Shown: in pieces, positions 7,997-16,137 of the stretch
How the letters are laid out: each line of letters starts with the position of its first letter
How positions within the stretch are numbered: position 1 is the stretch's first letter
NCBI RefSeq assembly: GCF_000430825.1
Contig: NZ_AUMT01000008.1
Coordinates: forward strand, 124,001-188,000
Direction: 5' to 3'
Source of the DNA: Chryseobacterium daeguense DSM 19388
GTDB taxonomy: Bacteria > Bacteroidota > Bacteroidia > Flavobacteriales > Weeksellaceae
DNA: 64,000 nucleotides
The notes under the pieces: model-generated
Seen by the model: the letters and a program-made list of their open reading frames with translations, nothing else
What the model was told of the DNA's origin: nothing
Database searches by the model: none
Position numbers and translations under genes: made by a program

Positions 7997-8566
7997 ATGG
8001 TAAAATTAGTAACAGAGGAAAACTATAAAAAAATCATAAAAAATCCTGAAAAATACGGCATTGAAATGTCTTTTTCCCAAGAAGAAAAAGCATACTCGTT
8101 AGATAGAGAAACTATTTCTGAAATGTTCCATGGTGCATATGCTAATTTTGCAAAATTAAAAGTTGATGAAAAATATTTTATTGATATTAAATCAGTCTTC
8201 AAAATAATCTGCGAATTGGAGAAAGTTTCTCTAATTGACAAGCACAATTCAATTTCAATTGAAAATATTAGAACATTTTACATTAAGGATTATTACCTCA
8301 TCACTAGAGATAAATTCAATGGAAATATCAAGCATAAAATATCAGATTTTTTGGTAAGTTGCGGACATATAAATAAGGGTAGGCTGGAAAATAGAGGTCT
8401 GTACTCTACACAAAATTCTTACAAATCCTATCAATACTATAATGGTATAAAAACCCCGAAAGATCTATTTCATCCAATAAAATTAGGAATTAATGACACT
8501 TTCCTTTCTAATCAATTTGCTATCGACAACTTTGAATTACAATCAAACATTATCATTCAGGATTAA
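7997..8566 (+). CDS. Unrecognised island protein, 189 aa
   Basis: I do not recognise this protein. It is soluble, rich in Lys, Asn and Ile, and probably alpha/beta: a helical N-terminal half is followed by a tyrosine- and asparagine-rich segment (NSYKSYQYYNG) near residue 140. It lies 22 bases downstream of the other unknown gene in the same direction and is followed by a hairpin terminator, so the two form a two-gene transcription unit. No catalytic motif is evident. Confidence 0.6.
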   Translation: MVKLVTEENYKKIIKNPEKYGIEMSFSQEEKAYSLDRETISEMFHGAYANFAKLKVDEKYFIDIKSVFKIICELEKVSLIDKHNSISIENIRTFYIKDYYLITRDKFNGNIKHKISDFLVSCGHINKGRLENRGLYSTQNSYKSYQYYNGIKTPKDLFHPIKLGINDTFLSNQFAIDNFELQSNIIIQD

Positions 8567-8588
8567 TTAAATTACGAATAAATGAAAA

Positions 8589-8622
8589 ATGTCATAATCA
8601 GAAAACTAATTATGACATATTT
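8589..8622 (+). terminator. Terminator after the two-gene unit
   Basis: A perfect 10-bp stem (ATGTCATAAT / ATTATGACAT) with a 10-nt loop, followed by ATTTTATTT. It ends the rightward pair of unknown genes. Confidence 0.65.
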
Positions 8623-8909
8623 TATTTAATGGTCGAAAATTCTCTTTTAAATACCATAATAGGAAAATATATTACTAAAAAAAGAACATCGAAATTTGCC
8701 TTATTAATTAACGTCCTCATGGCTATTAATTTGACTACAGCTTGAAAAGTAAACCACTTAATGAGCTATTGCAAATTCCCTATCTTATTTTTTTAATGAT
8801 AGCCCAATATTATTTTACTTGATTAACAAGAAACTTTCTTGCTTCCTTATACCCTTTTACCTATATATTATATTTTATACCTAATTTAAGTATTATATTA
8901 CTCTTTATA
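8623..8909. other. Intergenic stretch before the Rep-like gene
   Basis: About 290 AT-rich bases between convergent genes. A short near-palindrome (CAAGAAACTTTCTTG) lies near 8829. I see no gene and no iteron-like repeats that would mark an origin. Confidence 0.4.
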
Positions 8910-9995
8910 CTAAGAGCTTCTGAGTAATGACTCAATTTTCTCGTCTAATTTAGCTCGAAATTCTTCCTTGAAACCATGTCTGAATTTGCGCTCATAATCA
9001 TTATAAAAGTCTCTGTATTCTTTTTTAAATTTTGATTGCTTTTCCTTCTTCATCTGAGGCAACAATTCCTCGAAAAAAACATCTGGTGTAATACTTTTAA
9101 TTCCTTGAAATTTCAATAGATTATCCATCGGCTTTTTTTCTTCGCCTTTAATCAGATCCATAACTTCTGGAGATACGACATCAATAAATTTTACCTTTTC
9201 ATATAAGTGTGCTATCGAATACAAAAGATGATTCCAATTATCTTTTATTTTAAATAGATTGTTAATCTTATCATCAAAATTTTTATTGTAAAATCCACTT
9301 ACTTTATCAACTTTTAACTCAAATCTTAAGAAATAATTTTTCTTAGTTACCTTATCTTTTAATTTTTTCTTGTTTTTGGATTTAACGAACAATTCATTGT
9401 TATTTTCCATTTTTACTATTTTATCATAGAACGAAACTGAAAAATTACTTCCAATAAAACTTAGTCCATTTTCACTATATATATTTTTTTCGGTCAGTCC
9501 CTCAAAGCTTTGAAAACAACTTAATATACCTTTCATTTTTACGGGTAAGCGAAGAGTTACACCTAGTTCAATTTGGGTAATTCTAGCTTTCCATAATAAT
9601 TTATTATCTATTTGAAATTCTTTGCCATATCTATTAATTATTCTCTCAAACGATTTAGAAGCTAAATCGCCCAATACTCCAATTCCATACCAATCCTTTC
9701 TGATATTTCTGTGAATAATTAATTTATTTTTAACATTATAGTCAACATTTGGTAATCTCTTCGAGATTTTATATTGAACATACTGAATATATAAATATTT
9801 GCTATACTTACTGGGCACAACTCCCATATCATCATTAGATTCATCCTCATTAATATCATCATCTTGAATATAATTATTACGAAAAGTATAAACAATATCA
9901 CCGTTTTTATTTGGTTTATTTTTAAAGAATTTCTTTCTAAGAATTTCCTCGCTTAATCCTGCATTATCTACAACAAATTTTATTCTATCAACCAT
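8910..9995 (-). CDS. Replication-initiator-like protein of the element
   Basis: A 361-residue protein that resembles replication initiators of small phages and plasmids. It starts MVDRIKFVVD. A mid-protein strand, ARITQIELGVTL, is followed by FSVSFYDK and then FLRFELKVDK, the order (ID/IE...N, YDK, R-x-E) seen in filamentous-phage and rolling-circle type Rep proteins. I cannot point with confidence to the metal-binding HUH or the nicking tyrosine. The HTH gene sits 3 bases upstream, an arrangement common in Bacteroidota integrative elements. It most likely lets the excised island replicate. Confidence in the family is moderate. Confidence 0.5.
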   Translation of the reverse strand: MVDRIKFVVDNAGLSEEILRKKFFKNKPNKNGDIVYTFRNNYIQDDDINEDESNDDMGVVPSKYSKYLYIQYVQYKISKRLPNVDYNVKNKLIIHRNIRKDWYGIGVLGDLASKSFERIINRYGKEFQIDNKLLWKARITQIELGVTLRLPVKMKGILSCFQSFEGLTEKNIYSENGLSFIGSNFSVSFYDKIVKMENNNELFVKSKNKKKLKDKVTKKNYFLRFELKVDKVSGFYNKNFDDKINNLFKIKDNWNHLLYSIAHLYEKVKFIDVVSPEVMDLIKGEEKKPMDNLLKFQGIKSITPDVFFEELLPQMKKEKQSKFKKEYRDFYNDYERKFRHGFKEEFRAKLDEKIESLLRSS

Positions 9996-9998
9996 TTT

Positions 9999-10256
9999 TT
10001 ATTTATTTAAGAATTTTTCAACATCGACTTTTTTTACATAAATTTTCGCATTAGGTTTTTTCTGAATGGTCTTTAGTCCCATATCTTTGTATCGGTAAAA
10101 AGTTTTGTGACTAAACCCAAAATGCTCACAGGCTTCTTTCACTGTCAATAATTCCTTAAAATTACATTTTTCATTGATAAGATTTCTGAGCTGCTTAATT
10201 TCTTTCTTTAATTTTCGGTTTTGTTTGAATACATACAATGCTAATTTTTTATCCAT
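9999..10256 (-). CDS. Excisionase-like helix-turn-helix protein
   Basis: An 85-residue protein. Residues 1-35 form a charged, possibly coiled helix. Residues about 36-85 read LLTVKEACEHFGFSHKTFYRYKDMGLKT and then KIYVKKVDVEKFL, the standard MerR/excisionase (HTH_17) pattern of Bacteroidota mobile elements. Such proteins act as recombination directionality factors or regulators of the element. It lies in one operon with the Rep-like gene, 3 bases apart. The role as the excisionase partner of the island integrase is an inference, as the integrase gene is 6 kb away. Confidence 0.78.
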   Translation of the reverse strand: MDKKLALYVFKQNRKLKKEIKQLRNLINEKCNFKELLTVKEACEHFGFSHKTFYRYKDMGLKTIQKKPNAKIYVKKVDVEKFLNK

Positions 10257-10516
10257 TGCTTTAATTTTATTTGTTAAACAATTTTTATTTTAATTAACTG
10301 TAGTAACATTAAATGCATGGATTATTTTATAGAGTCATTTGATACCAAAAACAGAAAGTATTGATTTTCAGCAATAAAAATTCTATACTAAAAAAAGCGA
10401 CCAAATGATCGCTTTGTCATATTATACCTAAATTAGGTTTACTGATTTTGTAAGCTCAGTAAATTGAGAAACGTTATAAAAGATCAGAATTTACATCAAA
10501 CTTTTTTTGAATATCT
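10257..10516. other. Intergenic stretch with terminator
   Basis: About 260 bases between two leftward genes. Apart from the hairpin terminator of the reverse transcriptase gene it shows no gene. The promoter for the HTH/Rep pair should be here, but no strong -7 box stands out. Confidence 0.4.
10394..10415 (-). terminator. Terminator of the reverse transcriptase gene
   Basis: AAAGCGA / TCGCTTT stem with a short loop. On the minus strand it is followed by a run of T (complement of six A). It lies about 100 bases after the RT stop codon. Confidence 0.65.
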
Positions 10517-12130
10517 TCAACTGTTTAAATGTTTCTTTATTGCAGAATTAAGAATATGATCCTTCTTTCTCAGTTGCCTAACAAAAATATCATCCCCAAA
10601 GATTTTCTTACATCTATTTATATAACTGATATAATTTGATTTATTTTGATAATTGGAAGGCTTTACAATTGCAGAAAATTCCCCCTTATTATTTTCAACA
10701 AGAAATACTTTATTCCTGAAAGATTGTTTTAATTCATTACTTTCTCTATCTAAATCCCGTAATGGTTTCTTATACAATTTTTTCACCTGATTTTTAAAAA
10801 TCGCAGTTTTGACATAAGGGTTTTTATTATTTTTTGCTCGTCCCGCTCTTCTTTTCACAATTGAAATTAATCTGCGATAAAATTTAGCCAGATTTGTTGA
10901 TTTTATACAAACACTATATCCTCTAAATTCAAATCCTAAATAAATTAAAGGACTACCTATTTTTTCCTGGAAACCCATAATTTTTATAGATGTTAACCTT
11001 TTATCACCTGCACCATTATAGATTTCTTGTCTAAAAATAAATTGCTCCGTTTTAGAAGTACTTATTTCAAGATTACTTTCAAGAATCAATTTTTCAACAA
11101 ATATTTTTATATTTTCAACATCATTACTGTTACAAACAACAATTATATCATCTGAATATCTTCTATAGAAACCTTTACGTTCTTTCACTATATAATCAAC
11201 AATTCTTTTATCAAAATCTAAGAGATATAGATTGGCCAAGACAGCGCTTATTGGAAGCCCCTGTGGAATTCCAACCTGCACTTTAGTATCTCCTCTTGAT
11301 TGAAAGAAAGGATTTTTATATATTCTTAATTTTCCTGTTTTTACAGCATTCCTAAAGTCAATATTAGATTCAAAAAAACATTTAAACCCTTTTTCTCTTC
11401 TTATTTTTGCCAGTTTTTTTTCATCAAATCCTGAACGTTTGCCCTTCTTTTTTGTATTGATTCTTAAATCATCTTTTAAAATATAACGAAAATCTGTACA
11501 AGATTTAAAAACATTCTTGTGGTCATTGGGAAGCTCTTTTTCGCCTATTAATGCCGCCCATTTTTTTTCCAAAAGTTCATGATCTAAACTAGAAAAAAAA
11601 CCTTTGATATCAAATGTTAACACACTTACTTCGGAATTCTCTAAACTTCTTTCTTTTATCTGGTCAAAAACTTCTTTTGCGAAATGAATTGTACTTTTAC
11701 CTTTTCCGGTATCTTCTAAAGGGATTTTTCGGTAAGCATTAACAGATTCATTTAAAGAAGAATCCTTAATCAGTTCTTTTTCATACAATTCATTTAGTTT
11801 TGAAGCATAATATCCATAAATCAAAGCATCAAAATGACTTGCGTAATGAAGTGGTCTTTTTTTAGCCGTTTTTTCAAAACTTCCATCTTGTTTTTTTAGA
11901 TTATGGCATCTATCAGATTTATTGTCATATTTATTTTTGTCTACTTTTTTATATTTTCTCTCTTTAATAATTGAGTGCATTAAAGGATAAAAAGCATACT
12001 TAGCAATAAACTTAGGATTTTCAATTTTTGATTTGTAAATTCTCCAATTACTGGAAATCTGCAAACTTTTGGATATATGTAAATATCCTTTACTTTGCAT
12101 CCAAATAGGCTTTTCTTGTTCAATTCTCAT
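10517..12130 (-). CDS. Defence-type reverse transcriptase (DRT, UG2/UG28-like)
   Basis: A single-domain RT of 537 residues, counted from the ATG. The catalytic aspartate of motif A lies in TFDIKGFFSSLD (D174), motif B reads GIPQGLPISAVLANLYL, and motif C is Y325-S-D-D in FYRRYSDDIIVV. YLGFEF follows as the thumb-side motif. The leading block with FYPLMH and RPLHYASHFDALIYGYY is typical of the unknown-group RTs used in phage defence, notably those that work with an upstream structured RNA (DRT2, DRT9); I cannot separate these by eye. There is no maturase or nuclease domain, so it is not a group II intron RT. A TTG codon 27 bases upstream would extend it, but that stretch is the 3' arm of the ncRNA stem, so the ATG is preferred. 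Confidence 0.88.
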   Translation of the reverse strand: MRIEQEKPIWMQSKGYLHISKSLQISSNWRIYKSKIENPKFIAKYAFYPLMHSIIKERKYKKVDKNKYDNKSDRCHNLKKQDGSFEKTAKKRPLHYASHFDALIYGYYASKLNELYEKELIKDSSLNESVNAYRKIPLEDTGKGKSTIHFAKEVFDQIKERSLENSEVSVLTFDIKGFFSSLDHELLEKKWAALIGEKELPNDHKNVFKSCTDFRYILKDDLRINTKKKGKRSGFDEKKLAKIRREKGFKCFFESNIDFRNAVKTGKLRIYKNPFFQSRGDTKVQVGIPQGLPISAVLANLYLLDFDKRIVDYIVKERKGFYRRYSDDIIVVCNSNDVENIKIFVEKLILESNLEISTSKTEQFIFRQEIYNGAGDKRLTSIKIMGFQEKIGSPLIYLGFEFRGYSVCIKSTNLAKFYRRLISIVKRRAGRAKNNKNPYVKTAIFKNQVKKLYKKPLRDLDRESNELKQSFRNKVFLVENNKGEFSAIVKPSNYQNKSNYISYINRCKKIFGDDIFVRQLRKKDHILNSAIKKHLNS

Positions 12131-12449
12131 AAAAACACTCGTAGAAAGCTCTAGCAATAATGATTATTAGATTTACATACCTCACGGAAAGCGGACCAGT
12201 ACCCATTAATTGAGTCATTGTAATGTTCGTAAAGATATATTGCAACTAATTGATGTTGCCCCTGTTATAAACCTAATAATATCAGAATTTATGTGTTTGG
12301 AGATTACAATTAAATTACTTATCTTAGTGCTTGAGTGCATTATATTCCTTCTAACGGGAATACTGCATTGCAAACCTTTTTCCTGCCAAAGGCAGTAAGA
12401 CCGAAGTCCTATAGTCCTGACTAATTGTAAAAAATCAACTTTCTACGAG
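12131..12449 (-). ncRNA. Structured RNA upstream of the DRT reverse transcriptase
   Basis: The stretch upstream of the RT has no sense-strand gene. Its two ends pair perfectly over 11 bp: CTCGTAGAAAG at the 5' end with CTTTCTACGAG just 8 bases before the RT ATG. Inside are several local stems: AGGAC-UUCG-GUCUU, CUGCC-UUU-GGCAG, an extended stem AUUCC/GGAAU with flanking UGCA/UGCA, and GCAAC/GUUGC. A -7 box places the likely start at the first base of the terminal stem. Position, length (about 310 nt) and closing stem agree with the template RNAs of DRT2/DRT9-type systems. The exact template region is not determined. Confidence 0.75.
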
Positions 12450-12454
12450 CAAAT

Positions 12455-12462
12455 CAAATATA
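12455..12462 (-). promoter_or_regulatory. -7 box for the DRT ncRNA/RT transcript
   Basis: TATATTTG on the minus strand is a full match to TAnnTTTG. A start six to seven bases downstream falls at about 12449, exactly where the 5' arm of the terminal RNA stem begins. No good -33 TTTG is visible. Confidence 0.6.
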
Positions 12463-12489
12463 GGAAAATTAAAACTATTAACTATAATT

Positions 12490-13668
12490 ATGAACTCATA
12501 CCAAATTGGCAATTTAGTATCATTAAAAAACCACCCTTTTATTTTAAGTTTAAATACTAAAATTGGAGCTAATGCACTGATGACACCGCCTATAATGGTA
12601 GTCACCGAAATTCTAAATCAAAAGAAGTACAATTCTGATTCTGAAGAAAAAGAGAATTTACCCGGTCAAGTCTTATGCACATTTTATAATACAAAAAATT
12701 CTTGTTATGAAAAACATTGGTTCAAAACTAATGAAATAATTGAGATTAAAAGGGTTGAAGGATCTGATGTAAAAAAAGATAATTCCACAGAAAACTACAC
12801 ATCATTAAAGACTAATTTCAAAGATAATCTTGTAGTTTTACTTTCTGCTGATGCAGAATTAGGAAAAAAGAAAATAAGTTGGTCAATAGACAAAGATGAT
12901 GAAAAGTTTAGAACAGAATCGTATTTAGACTTTCTGCCACCGGTAATGACTGTGATAGATGTCATTGAAAACGATAAGTTTTTAAAGGATCGGAGAAATT
13001 CAGACGATGGAGAAATTAAAAAAGACTCAAGCAAATATTTATTAAAGTGTAAATGGTTTAACCCTATTAAACAAACCTTTTCAGAAGAACTTATTCCATA
13101 TAAAATTGTTGAAAAAGTTTCGATAGATTTCGATAAAATTGAAATTGTAAAAGCAGGCATAAAGGAGGAAAATTTATTTAAAATCCCGAGGGAAATCCAA
13201 ATGGAACCAGATAAGAAAGATATGTTTAGTTTTTCTTTAGTAGAAATTAAAGATATCATCATGCTAAATCATCGTGTAAAAATTCTATATAGAGATTTAT
13301 TCTCAAATAAAAACGAATCGTCTTTTTTAGAAAAAGTAGATATAGAAAAAATAAATTTAAAATTTGAAGACTTAATTGAGGAAAAATACCCTGACTATTC
13401 TTCCCGTTCTTATAACAATATTAATAAGTTAAAATGGGAAGGAAATAAATTTTACAAGATTAACTATACTGATAAAAAAGGTCGATTCACTACTAGAATT
13501 ATAACAAATTGTGAAAAGACTGAATTTGAAACAGAAGATGGCGAAAAGGAAGTATTTATTATAGCAAACTGCTTTTTAAGAAATGGACATATTAGACATT
13601 TTAAGCTTAAAAATGTAGGGGAAAGATTAACTCTCAAAAATGATTTTGAAAATTTAATTAAAAAATAA
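12490..13668 (+). CDS. Unrecognised 392-aa protein divergent from the DRT RT
   Basis: I do not recognise the full protein. It contains what looks like an internal duplication. Residues about 5-85 run from LVSLKNHPF through PPIMVVTEI and VLCTFYNTK to KTNEI. Residues about 112-210 run from LVVLLSADAE through PPVMTVIDVI and LLKCKWFNPIK to IPYKIVE. Each half thus has a strand, a PPxMxV strand and a C-x-WF/FYN strand, which recalls the small SH3-like DUF2158/YodC pattern. The C-terminal 90 residues (LKWEGNKFYKINYTDKKGR onward) are strand-rich and different. Its start lies 40 bases from the predicted start of the divergent ncRNA, so the two share a control region. It may be an accessory of the RT system. 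Confidence 0.65.
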   Translation: MNSYQIGNLVSLKNHPFILSLNTKIGANALMTPPIMVVTEILNQKKYNSDSEEKENLPGQVLCTFYNTKNSCYEKHWFKTNEIIEIKRVEGSDVKKDNSTENYTSLKTNFKDNLVVLLSADAELGKKKISWSIDKDDEKFRTESYLDFLPPVMTVIDVIENDKFLKDRRNSDDGEIKKDSSKYLLKCKWFNPIKQTFSEELIPYKIVEKVSIDFDKIEIVKAGIKEENLFKIPREIQMEPDKKDMFSFSLVEIKDIIMLNHRVKILYRDLFSNKNESSFLEKVDIEKINLKFEDLIEEKYPDYSSRSYNNINKLKWEGNKFYKINYTDKKGRFTTRIITNCEKTEFETEDGEKEVFIIANCFLRNGHIRHFKLKNVGERLTLKNDFENLIKK

Positions 13669-13728
13669 TAATGACACTAGGACATTTTTAAAACTTCTCT
13701 CTTGTATTACTCAATCTCATATAAATTT

Positions 13729-13764
13729 AAAAGCCCGCTTTTCTTTTAGAATCGGGGCTTTTTC
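13729..13764 (+). terminator. Terminator after the 392-aa gene
   Basis: AAAAGCCC pairs with GGGCTTTT across an 18-nt loop and is followed by TTTCC. It ends the rightward transcript. Confidence 0.65.
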
Positions 13765-13936
13765 CTTTAGATTTTCATAGAAACTCTTCAGGGAACACTT
13801 ACTTGCTTCTTATTATATTCTGACTTATATTTTCACTTCTATCTTACTTGTTATTTCAGTAAAACATATCATGCTTTTACTTGCCTTCTTCTTGTTTTAT
13901 TTTCCCCTTAATCTTGGTATATATTCATTTAGAGCA

Positions 13937-14929
13937 TTAAAATGTAATCCTATAGGTTCCCATAGAGGTTACATTGGCTTTTTCAGCCTTTACATATTTC
14001 TTAATCCAACCGATTGAGGTTGATGTTATACATGAATCCAAAACCCCTCCCGATCTTCTGGCAGAAACTACATCCCCTGCTTTATCTATAGTATAGGCAA
14101 TCATAATAGAACCTCTTGCAGTACAACTATGAGAAGGTTGTATTCCTCCTCTTCCCATCGTTCCAGGAATATAACCTATCAATTTTCGCTCAACACCTAT
14201 TTTACTTTCAGCATTCTCATTTCCTTGGGTTCTTCCTTTTATAAGATACCCAATGGCGTGGTTTTCTTTTTCGTACTCAATATTTTTTTTAGTTTCGGGA
14301 GTTTCATTTTTATCAGTCTGATAGTATTTAATTTTTTCCGCCTTCATGAAGCCTTCAACATCACGAAAAGTTATCTTATCTAAATCATTAGTGATACTGT
14401 GAATATACCTCTTACTATTTTTACATTTTTTGGAAGTAAAATCAATAACATTTCCTTTATCATCTTTGTATATTTCCTTTTTTTCCAGTTTCTCCGCTTT
14501 TACATTGATATAGGAAACGTAATATTTCACTTGGTTAGTACACGTTGTATCTAACAAAAAGAAATCAAGACTTTTCTCAGCTCCAACCAAGATTCCTTCT
14601 TCATTGAAGTAATAATCATAAGAAGTTTTGCTATCTCCAATATGCCCCCATAAATCATCGGATTTACTGATATAGACAATTTTATTATTTTTTCTGAGAA
14701 TTTTATAGAACATTTCCCATTGAAGCTCAAATTCTTCAACTGGGTTTTCCGTCATACTTTGTTTTAATCTACCATCTGTAAGCTTGACATATTCAATAAT
14801 TTTAGATGGCTCGTTTCTCAAAGTCGTTTTTACAAAACTTTTAGTTTGTTTTAATTCTTTCTCATATAAACCCTGAGAATTAAAAAACGAAAAAGTACAG
14901 AGAGTAAAAATTATATAAAGATTTTTCAT
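13937..14929 (-). CDS. Secreted protein with TonB-C-terminal-like domain
   Basis: A 330-residue exported protein. Residues 1-19 are a signal peptide ending NSQG. The middle part is rich in Lys and strands with no recognised family. The last 60 residues (SIMIAYTIDKAGDVVSARR, then a helix and GTYRITF) follow the pattern of the energy-transducing TonB C-terminal fold: a strand with ID-x-x-G-x-V, a helix with paired cysteines before it, and a final RITF strand. It is the second gene of a pair, 3 bases after the TM2 gene. No known defence family is evident. The secretion call is firm; the fold is a suggestion. Confidence 0.6.
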   Translation of the reverse strand: MKNLYIIFTLCTFSFFNSQGLYEKELKQTKSFVKTTLRNEPSKIIEYVKLTDGRLKQSMTENPVEEFELQWEMFYKILRKNNKIVYISKSDDLWGHIGDSKTSYDYYFNEEGILVGAEKSLDFFLLDTTCTNQVKYYVSYINVKAEKLEKKEIYKDDKGNVIDFTSKKCKNSKRYIHSITNDLDKITFRDVEGFMKAEKIKYYQTDKNETPETKKNIEYEKENHAIGYLIKGRTQGNENAESKIGVERKLIGYIPGTMGRGGIQPSHSCTARGSIMIAYTIDKAGDVVSARRSGGVLDSCITSTSIGWIKKYVKAEKANVTSMGTYRITF

Positions 14930-14932
14930 TGT

Positions 14933-15901
14933 TTAATTAATTTTAATCGAATCTTCTTGCAAATCTGAAACAACAGTTGCAGGTTTTTCTTCATAGTTAT
15001 CTTCAACCTTATTTTTAGTTTTGGATAAACGCTCATAGTAGTTAGTATTTTTACCAGGTATATAATTTCCTTTTGCATTATCCAGCTTCTTGAAATCAAA
15101 AGTTGTATTTTCTCCCACTCTTTGACTTTGTGAGTTTGATTTTTCCATAACACTTTCGTATTCAAAAATCACTCTTGTAAATCCTAAAAATCCGTATGCT
15201 GTAATTAAATCTTTATCTGAATCTTCATTATGGTATTTCAGTTTTCTTACCAATACAAGATCTTCCTCATAAATTCCTACATTTGAATAACCTTTTCTTG
15301 AAAGAGTATTAACTATATAATTTTGAGAATATTCTTCTGGAGACTTTTCACCCAAAAAGAAATCTTTCATTTTTTTGAAAATTTGAGGTTGTTGTAAAAG
15401 GATTTTATCTGCAATTTCATTTTGCATTGTAGCTCGATCAGGCTTTAATAAAAATGTTGAAACGCTAAACAAGATGATTATACCAACGATTATATAAAAT
15501 GAATAACTTTCTCCTGATTGAGTTTTTTGAGTAATGTAAAGGTCGTTTAAAACCTTTTTATTGATATCTTTATCAGCTGATGTCCGAGCTTCATCAGGAA
15601 ACATTATCGAAATATCTCGTAATATCTCTAAGGCAAGATCATTATTGTATTGTTCTACCATTTTAGGAATCCTGAAGAGGTCAATAATTGCCCAGATAAA
15701 AAAACCTCCCACAGTAAAAACATACAGTATCAGCCAACCCCATTTTTTAAGGTAGGCGTAATGCCATCCTAAAAGAAACCATAGCAGGTAAGATATTCCT
15801 ACAGATTTTTTTCGTCTTTCAAATTCACTAATGAAGATTCGTTGTTGTTCTGAGTTCAGGTCTCGAAATTTTTTCTGAATCAGATAAGAAAAGTTTCCCA
15901 T
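14933..15901 (-). CDS. TM2-domain membrane protein
   Basis: A 322-residue protein with a TM2 domain at residues about 30-85: SYLLWFLLGWHYAYLKKWG, a second hydrophobic segment (ILYVFTVGGFFIWAIIDLF), and the trailing IPKMVEQYNND that is typical of TM2 proteins. A third membrane helix (YIIVGIIILFSVSTFLL) lies near residue 140. The remaining C-terminal half is soluble and charged. TM2 proteins have varied and largely unknown roles. It is co-directional with the secreted-protein gene that follows after 3 bases. A strongly structured non-coding block lies immediately upstream of its ATG. Confidence 0.72.
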   Translation of the reverse strand: MGNFSYLIQKKFRDLNSEQQRIFISEFERRKKSVGISYLLWFLLGWHYAYLKKWGWLILYVFTVGGFFIWAIIDLFRIPKMVEQYNNDLALEILRDISIMFPDEARTSADKDINKKVLNDLYITQKTQSGESYSFYIIVGIIILFSVSTFLLKPDRATMQNEIADKILLQQPQIFKKMKDFFLGEKSPEEYSQNYIVNTLSRKGYSNVGIYEEDLVLVRKLKYHNEDSDKDLITAYGFLGFTRVIFEYESVMEKSNSQSQRVGENTTFDFKKLDNAKGNYIPGKNTNYYERLSKTKNKVEDNYEEKPATVVSDLQEDSIKIN

Positions 15902-16137
15902 GATTATTAGTAACCATTCAGTTCCAAAACGGCAATTTAATACATAGAAAAAGCGTGGAACTTAAACCGTATTAGTAACCGAGGTACTGCCATACCCAAC
16001 GCACATAATAGGAAAAGCCCACGCATGACGGGGCGATTCACTATTTAGTCTCAGTGCGTTAGAAAATTGGCAGTTTTCGGTAACGAGAATAAACAGCTTA
16101 CGCTTTTATTTTAATTATATTTTTATCTTCTACGAAA
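15902..16137. other. Structured non-coding block between integrase and TM2 gene
   Basis: This stretch is more GC-rich than its surroundings and has nested inverted repeats: ACCG/CGGT, ACTGCCA/TGGCAGT and AACGCAC/GTGCGTT, in the right order to form one long interrupted stem around a loop that itself holds GCCC/GGGC. Next to it lie a GTTCC/GGAAC stem and an 11-bp direct repeat, TATTAGTAACC, at 15905-15915 and 15970-15980. It could be a structured leader of the TM2 gene, a separate RNA, or a DNA site used by the element. No reading frame is present. Strand is undecided. Confidence 0.5.

Noticed and set aside
10517-12130. Group II intron or retron
   Set aside because: No maturase, HNH or intron domain V structure is seen, and the upstream RNA is longer than, and unlike, an msr-msd pair with the usual a1/a2 layout. 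A defence RT with ncRNA fits better.
12131-12157. TTG start for the reverse transcriptase, adding nine residues
   Set aside because: The added codons overlap the 3' arm of the RNA's terminal stem, and an ATG follows directly after it.
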